32,156 nt of DNA, taken from contig JAIPHC010000005.1 in NCBI GenBank assembly GCA_021735405.1, positions 1-32,156 of the forward strand, read 5' to 3'. Below the pieces are notes generated by a model. The model did not search any database and was not told the DNA's origin. It saw only the letters and a program-made list of their open reading frames with translations. Shown here piece after piece: positions 27,173 to 32,156 of this stretch; within the stretch, counting starts at the first letter, position 1, and the number at the start of each line of letters is the position of its first letter. Source of the DNA: Candidatus Omnitrophota bacterium (GTDB lineage Bacteria > Omnitrophota > Gorgyraeia > Duberdicusellales > 4484-171). A program made the position numbers and the translations under genes.

Positions 27173-27251
27173 GGGGCCGTCGATTAGTATGGCTTAAGTC
27201 CCCTGACTGTCGATCAGGTGATCGTGGGTTCGAATCCCATCGGCCCCGCCA
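27173..27251 (+). tRNA. tRNA-Asp (GTC), CCA encoded
   Basis: GGGGCCGTCGATTAGTATGGCTTAAGTCCCCTGACTGTCGATCAGGTGATCGTGGGTTCGAATCCCATCGGCCCCGCCA. Confidence 0.93.
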
Positions 27252-27296
27252 TATTTTGGCTGAATTGAAACAGGGTATTGTTACCTTTTAAGCATT

Positions 27297-28160
27297 ATGC
27301 TAAAAAAGATTATTTGGCTTACCTTTATTTTTTTATTAAGCGCGGCTTTTTTTCTCGTTTATCAAAAATATTCTTTTTCCCTTAAAAGCGTTTCTTTTGT
27401 CTTGGTCCCGCTTGTTTTAGTTGGAACAGCTTTAATCTATTTTTGTAAATATAAAAACATCATTTTACCCGATGCCGGCTTTATAAAATCGGATCTTAAT
27501 CTGCCTTTTTTAGGAGAAGTTCCTTGCGTAAAAAAAGAAGGCCAAAATATTTTTAAACTACGGGAAAAAACAGCCGATTTGAAAAGTTCTTTTGCAAAAA
27601 TTAAAGAAACCACAATTTCTTTGGTGGAAAAAAAAGACCCGGTTGTTTTAGGAGTTGCTAGCGTATTTCCCAAAGAAGGTAAAAACTTTTGCGCGGCTAA
27701 CTTAGCTGTTGCTTTTGCCGAAGGCAAAGAAGACACTTTATTGATTAATGCTAACTTGCGAAAACAATCTTTATCCGTTTTAGGTGTCAAATCGAATAAA
27801 GGGTTAAGCGATTTTTTGCTGAAGAAATCTTCTTTTGAAGAAGCAATATCTTCTACTGGTTTAGATCATTTTTTCTTTTTATCCCAGGGGCCAGTTTCTT
27901 CTAATCCCCAAGAGCTGCTTAAAATAAAAAATTTTGATAACTTGATTGAAGCGGCAAAGGAAAAATTTAAAAAAATAGTTATAAGTTTACCGCCGGTTTT
28001 AACTTGCGCCGACGCTTCCTTAATCGGAGATAAGTGCGATGGATTGATTTTAGTGTTTTCAGCGCAAAAAAACCATTTAAACTCATTAGTGAAAGGAAAA
28101 GATATTTTAAATCGGAATACAAAAATTATCGGGGCTCTTTTAAACAAAACTCCCTTTTAA
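27297..28160 (+). CDS. CpsD/Wzc (BY-kinase)-like P-loop protein with degenerate nucleotide-binding motifs
   Basis: Two N-terminal TM segments; GVASVFPKEGKNFCAANLAVAFA, LLINANLRKQ, IVISLPPVLTCADASLIGDKCDGLILVF align with BY-kinase Walker A / A' / B regions. Confidence 0.75.
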   Translation: MLKKIIWLTFIFLLSAAFFLVYQKYSFSLKSVSFVLVPLVLVGTALIYFCKYKNIILPDAGFIKSDLNLPFLGEVPCVKKEGQNIFKLREKTADLKSSFAKIKETTISLVEKKDPVVLGVASVFPKEGKNFCAANLAVAFAEGKEDTLLINANLRKQSLSVLGVKSNKGLSDFLLKKSSFEEAISSTGLDHFFFLSQGPVSSNPQELLKIKNFDNLIEAAKEKFKKIVISLPPVLTCADASLIGDKCDGLILVFSAQKNHLNSLVKGKDILNRNTKIIGALLNKTPF

Positions 28161-28181
28161 AATCAGGCAAAGAATAGTTTT

Positions 28182-28255
28182 GGCGGCGTAGCTCAGTCTG
28201 GCAGAGCAAACGGCTCATACCCGTTATGCCACAGGTTCAAATCCTGTCGCCGCCA
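28182..28255 (+). tRNA. tRNA-Met (CAT) (elongator or Ile2; not resolved)
   Basis: GGCGGCGTAGCTCAGTCTGGCAGAGCAAACGGCTCATACCCGTTATGCCACAGGTTCAAATCCTGTCGCCGCCA. Confidence 0.93.
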
Positions 28256-28326
28256 TATATTTGTCTAAACCGCTTTGTTTTAAAGGTATTTATAGTATAA
28301 TAATAGGCGGTTTTTAAATAAAAGTT

Positions 28327-28776
28327 ATGAAAAAAATATCTCTAATAATATTTTTATTTTTGCTTACCATGGTGATTATGCCTGCTGGCCTTTTTGCCGA
28401 AGCTGTCCTGTCTGGTTCGGAAGAGGCTGCAGGGGCAGATCAGCCGGAAACAGCTCAAGCTTTAAAAGAACTAAAAAAGCCCAAGCAGATAGAAAATCTT
28501 TTAGAAGAAAAGAGAAAAGAATTAAAAATGGAGAAAAAAGAATACGGAAAAGCGAAAAAAAGCCTTAAAGAGGCTGCCAGAACCGGTTTTTTTGGTTTTG
28601 GCCGGTCCCAGGAAGAAACCCGCGCTTTGGTAAGAGCAAAGAAAAGGGTGGAAGGGTTAAAAAGAGGGGTCGGCGCTTTAAAACGGGAAATTAATTTATT
28701 AAAAAAAGAATTAAGCCTAGCTAGAAAAATAAAAATATTGCGGGAAAGGCAAAAAGAGATAGATAGTTTGCTTTAG
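28327..28776 (+). CDS. Hypothetical exported coiled-coil protein
   Basis: Signal-peptide-like MKKISLIIFLFLLTMVIMPAGLFAEA then a Lys/Glu-rich heptad-like region. Confidence 0.65.
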   Translation: MKKISLIIFLFLLTMVIMPAGLFAEAVLSGSEEAAGADQPETAQALKELKKPKQIENLLEEKRKELKMEKKEYGKAKKSLKEAARTGFFGFGRSQEETRALVRAKKRVEGLKRGVGALKREINLLKKELSLARKIKILRERQKEIDSLL

Positions 28777-28798
28777 CCGGCGTCGTTTTGCGATAATT

Positions 28799-29248
28799 AT
28801 GGAAAGTTTTTGGCCTCAAATTTTTGCTAACAAAGCTTTATGGATAACCTTATTAAGCTGGGCTATAGCTCAGGGAATAAAAATTATTATCGGGTTGTCC
28901 CAGGGGAAAAAATTTAATTTTTATTGGATTTTAAGAACCGGCGGGCTGCCTTCTGCTCACAGCGCCGCGGTTGTGGCTTTAGCCGTAGCTTTGGGGCAGG
29001 AGCTGGGTTTTCAGTCGTCTATTTTTGCTCTCTCGGCTATTTTTGCCTTGATTACAATGTTCGATGCCCAGACTTGGCGCCGTTCGATTGGGGTGCAGGC
29101 GAGGATATTAAATAAGATTATGGAAGATTTCCAAGAAGGGAAAAAATTGAAAGAAAAAAGAATGAAAGAACTGGTAGGCCATACTCCTGTAGAGATTTTT
29201 GCCGGAGGCCTAATCGGAATTATTACGGCAATAGTTTTTTATATATAA
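28799..29248 (+). CDS. Divergent PAP2 / DUF212 family membrane protein
   Basis: LSWAIAQGIKIIIG, RTGGLPSAHSAAVVALAVALG, FDAQTWRRSIGVQARILNKI, KELVGHTPVEIFAGGLIGI. Confidence 0.9.
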   Translation: MESFWPQIFANKALWITLLSWAIAQGIKIIIGLSQGKKFNFYWILRTGGLPSAHSAAVVALAVALGQELGFQSSIFALSAIFALITMFDAQTWRRSIGVQARILNKIMEDFQEGKKLKEKRMKELVGHTPVEIFAGGLIGIITAIVFYI

Positions 29249-29264
29249 TTAGGGAGGACAAGAT

Positions 29265-30080
29265 TTGAATAAAAAAATTATTTTTGTTATAGCCGCAGTA
29301 GTAGTTTTGGGGTTAATCGCCGGGTTAATTTTTAGTTCCGGAGAAAAAGAAGAAGCCAAACAAGAAGAAGTTAAACAAAAAAAATCTTTCTCTTTTGCTT
29401 CTGTGAACGGATTGATAAAAAAGAATAAGTACAAGGAAGCGAAAAACCTTCTGGAGAAAAAAAAGAAAGAAATAGTTGACCCTTTAATGATTAATCAGAT
29501 TCAAGATAAAATATATGAGATTAATATAAAGATGCTATTTTCTCCTTACAGAGAAGAGGAGTGCAGCAAGGTCTATACAGTAAAACGGGGAGACGCTTTG
29601 GTAAAAATCGCTAGAAAATTTGACACTACCGTGGAGTTAATTAAAAAAGCGAATAATTTATCTTCGGTTAAAATTATTCCCGGCCAGGAATTAAAAGTCA
29701 ATACGTGTGAATTTTCTCTAGTGGTGGATAAGTCGCAAAATTTACTTTTTTTAAAAAGGGACGGAAAAATATTTAAAACCTATACTGTTGCTACCGGCAA
29801 AAACGGGAGAACTCCGGAAGGAAGTTTTAAAATAATAAATAAACTGGTTAAGCCGACCTGGTATAAAGCGGGGGCGGTAGTGTTGCCGGATAATCCGGAG
29901 AATATTTTAGGGTCACGTTGGTTAGGTATAGATAAATCAGGTTATGGCATCCACGGCACTACCGAACCGGATAGCTTAGGGCAGCAGGTAACTCTGGGAT
30001 GTGTCCGTATGGCTAATCAAGAAGTAGAAGAACTTTATGATATCGTCCCGACAGGGACAGAAGTTATCATAGTAGAATAA
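29265..30080 (+). CDS. LysM-domain L,D-transpeptidase (YkuD family)
   Basis: YTVKRGDALVKIARKFDTTVELIKKANNL (LysM), YGIHGTTEPDSLGQQVTLGCVRM (YkuD HG..GCVR). Confidence 0.93.
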   Translation: MNKKIIFVIAAVVVLGLIAGLIFSSGEKEEAKQEEVKQKKSFSFASVNGLIKKNKYKEAKNLLEKKKKEIVDPLMINQIQDKIYEINIKMLFSPYREEECSKVYTVKRGDALVKIARKFDTTVELIKKANNLSSVKIIPGQELKVNTCEFSLVVDKSQNLLFLKRDGKIFKTYTVATGKNGRTPEGSFKIINKLVKPTWYKAGAVVLPDNPENILGSRWLGIDKSGYGIHGTTEPDSLGQQVTLGCVRMANQEVEELYDIVPTGTEVIIVE

Positions 30081-30084
30081 ATTT

Positions 30085-30180
30085 GATATATCAACGAATT
30101 TACTAATCTCTACGAATATACGAACATTTGTCTTTTCTTATTTGTAAATTCGTAATTGATTCGTATATTCGTTGATCATA
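30085..30180. repeat. AT-rich nested inverted repeat (ACGAAT/ATTCGT family)
   Basis: ACGAATATACGAA (30112-30124) / TTCGTATATTCGT (30160-30172), 13 bp perfect; ACGAATTTAC (30094-30103) / GTAAATTCGT (30144-30153), 10 bp perfect. Confidence 0.85.
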
Positions 30181-30204
30181 AGCAAAGCTAACCAGGAGAG
30201 TGTG

Positions 30205-31155
30205 ATGCAGGGCTGGGATTTCGAAAAACCTATAATTGAACTTACCGAAAAAATAGAGGAATTAAGAAGTTTTTCTACGGATGAAAAAGTAGAAATGTCT
30301 TCGGAAATTAATAATTTAGAAAAAAAGCTAAAAAGCTTAAAGAAAGATATCTATTCTAAGCTTACTCCTTGGCAAAAAGTACAGATTTCTCGCCACCCCA
30401 GGCGCCCGACCACCTTAGATTATCTCCAAAATATAACCGATGATTATATTATCCTTTCGGGAGACAGGTTTTTTAAAGACGATCAAGCTTTAATTTGCGG
30501 GCTGGCAACCATAGAGGGGAAAAAAATCGCTTTTGTGGGGCATCAAAAAGGCAGGGATACATCCGAAAACATAAAGCGTAACTTTGGCTGCGCCCATCCG
30601 GAAGGCTACCGGAAAGCGATGCGGATTATGAAGTTGGCCGAGCGTTTCCGGCTTCCTTTGGTTTGTTTTATCGATACCCCCGGGGCATATCCTGGGATTG
30701 GGGCTGAAGAAAGAGGCCAGGCTCAAGCCATCGCTGAGAATATCAGGGATATGTTTAGCTTAAAAATTCCGATTATAGTGACCGTAATCGGAGAAGGCGG
30801 AAGCGGCGGGGCTTTGGGAATCGGAGTCGGCGACAGGGTGCTTATCACCCAATACGGCTACTATTCCGTGATATCGCCGGAAGGCTGCGCGGCTATTCTT
30901 TGGAAAGATGCGGCAAAAAGAGAAGAGGCGGCCAGAGTTTTAAAGTTAACCGCGCCGGAGCTTTTGGATTTAGGTATCGTAGATCAAATTATTCCCGAAG
31001 CGGAAGGAGGCGCCCATTGGAATCCAGATAAATCGGCAGCTAACCTTAAAAAATTCCTCTTAAAAAATCTTTCCCAACTTGACGAGCTAAATTCAGATCA
31101 GTTGATGGAGGAGAGGTATCAGCGCTTTAGAAAAATCGGTAAATTCGTAGAATAA
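30205..31155 (+). CDS. accA: Acetyl-CoA carboxylase carboxyltransferase subunit alpha
   Basis: RHPRRPTTLDYL, GHQKGRDTSENIKRNFGCAHPEGYRKAMRIMKLAERF, FIDTPGAYPGIGAEERGQAQAIAENI, GEGGSGGALGIGVGDRVL. Start set at ATG 30205 after CAGGAG rather than the TTG at 30172. Confidence 0.96.
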   Translation: MQGWDFEKPIIELTEKIEELRSFSTDEKVEMSSEINNLEKKLKSLKKDIYSKLTPWQKVQISRHPRRPTTLDYLQNITDDYIILSGDRFFKDDQALICGLATIEGKKIAFVGHQKGRDTSENIKRNFGCAHPEGYRKAMRIMKLAERFRLPLVCFIDTPGAYPGIGAEERGQAQAIAENIRDMFSLKIPIIVTVIGEGGSGGALGIGVGDRVLITQYGYYSVISPEGCAAILWKDAAKREEAARVLKLTAPELLDLGIVDQIIPEAEGGAHWNPDKSAANLKKFLLKNLSQLDELNSDQLMEERYQRFRKIGKFVE

Positions 31156-31160
31156 AATTT

Positions 31161-31682
31161 ATGCAAATCCAAGAAATAATAATTTTAGGTTTGCTTAAAG
31201 AATCATCCCGCCACGGTTACGAAATAAAAAAAATCGCTAAAGAAAGATTGGGTATATTTAGTTCTTTGGAAAATAAATCATTTTATTACCCCCTTAAAAT
31301 AATGGAAGAAAAAGGGTTCATAACTAAGAAAAAAAGCCAGAGCCGGGAGGGCCCGTCCCGCTATATCTATTCAATAACCGAGGAAGGTAAAAAGGAATTT
31401 TCAAGCCTTGCCTTAAAAACTCTTATGTCCCAAAAACGCCCTTTTATAGATATAGATATTCCTTTATATTTTTTACCCTATTTGGAAAAAAAAGAAGTTT
31501 TGTCCCGCCTCAGGCTGAGAAAAAGATTTCTTGAAAAAGTAAAAGAGTGGCTTGCTGACAACCTCGAACTGCCAAAAAAATTTCCAATTCACCAACGGAT
31601 GCTTCTCCGGCATCATCAAAACCTTCTTAATGCCGAAGAAGGTTTCATCGAAAACATCATAGAAATTATAAAAAACTATTAA
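31161..31682 (+). CDS. PadR family transcriptional regulator
   Basis: EIIILGLLKESSRHGYEIKKIAKERLG...SFYYPLKIMEEKGFITKKKSQSREGPSRYIYSITEEGKKEF. Confidence 0.88.
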   Translation: MQIQEIIILGLLKESSRHGYEIKKIAKERLGIFSSLENKSFYYPLKIMEEKGFITKKKSQSREGPSRYIYSITEEGKKEFSSLALKTLMSQKRPFIDIDIPLYFLPYLEKKEVLSRLRLRKRFLEKVKEWLADNLELPKKFPIHQRMLLRHHQNLLNAEEGFIENIIEIIKNY

Positions 31683-31816
31683 GGGGACGTTTCCCTCCTT
31701 TATAACCTTTTGCTGGACAAGAGGTTATAAACCCGCATTTTCCGTTTATTTCCGGAAAACGTTGCTTCATAACTCTTTTATCTGCAGTAACTTATAACAG
31801 AGGGAAACGTCCCCTT
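31681..31816. mobile_element. MITE/REP-like element with 17-bp terminal inverted repeats
   Basis: AAGGGGACGTTTCCCTC (31681-31697) and GAGGGAAACGTCCCCTT (31800-31816) are exact reverse complements; internal TTATAACCT...AGGTTATAA hairpin. Confidence 0.75.
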
Positions 31817-31836
31817 TTAAGCAGAAGACAAGATAA

Positions 31837-31865
31837 TTGCAACTTAGCTCCAAAGGTGGTATATT
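31837..31865 (+). promoter_or_regulatory. Candidate sigma70 promoter for prepilin gene
   Basis: TTGCAA - 17 nt - TATATT, upstream of ATG at 31886. Confidence 0.5.
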
Positions 31866-31885
31866 TTAGATGAAGGGAGTTTTTT

Positions 31886-32156
31886 ATGGAAGTCAAAACA
31901 AGGAAATCGTTTACCTTAATAGAGCTAATGGTAGCTATTGCGATATTAACTCTATTAGCCACCAGTTTGCTTACCGCTTATAGTTCCTGTGTGTTTTTAA
32001 GCCTATCCAATAATAATTTAGCTAAAGCGGCAAATAATGCTCAACATGTTTTAGAAGAACTGGCTGCGGGGCCATATGATCAAATAACAACCCAGACTCA
32101 TTCTGGATTTAATAACTTAAGAAATGAAACCATAACAATTAACGTTACACCGGCAA
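31886..32156 (+). CDS. Prepilin-type N-terminal methylation domain protein (type IV pilin/pseudopilin-like), truncated at window end
   Basis: Manual translation MEVKTRKSFTLIELMVAIAILTLLATSLLTAYSSCVFLSL...; open to window edge. Confidence 0.88.
   Translation, partial: MEVKTRKSFTLIELMVAIAILTLLATSLLTAYSSCVFLSLSNNNLAKAANNAQHVLEELAAGPYDQITTQTHSGFNNLRNETITINVTPA

Overview
The window looks like the replication-origin neighbourhood of a low-GC Gram-negative-type bacterium. Gene content and REP-like repeats would suit an Omnitrophota-like lineage, but taxonomy is inference. Every confidently called gene left of about 19.56 kb is on the minus strand: pabB/pabC fusion, mutM, yjbQ, dUTPase/dcd-like, LOG-like, tRNA-Arg, EndoQ-like, pyrC-pyrB-pyrR, rsmI, glmS, tRNA-Glu, gyrA, gyrB, DUF721, dnaN, dnaA. 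Every one right of about 19.96 kb is on the plus strand: rpmH, yidD, yidC, parA, parB, ndk, yicC, gmk, rpoZ, five tRNAs, a degenerate BY-kinase-like gene, a DUF212/PAP2-like gene, an L,D-transpeptidase, accA, padR and a prepilin. The most interesting signals are: (1) a cluster of seven CACGTG parS-like palindromes between yidC and parA, joined by successive inverted repeats so that neighbouring sites form stem bases, and interrupted by a REP-like element; (2) a ParB whose GERR CTPase motif reads GGRR; (3) 82-bp direct repeats flanking a three-way-junction-capable inverted repeat in the dnaA-rpmH gap; (4) 5' tRNA fragments duplicated upstream of both tRNA-Leu and tRNA-Asp; (5) absence of rnpA and recF from their usual places; (6) an EndoQ-like nuclease ending in a beta-clamp-like QLTLF motif. 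No database search or computation was run; all calls are by reading the sequence.
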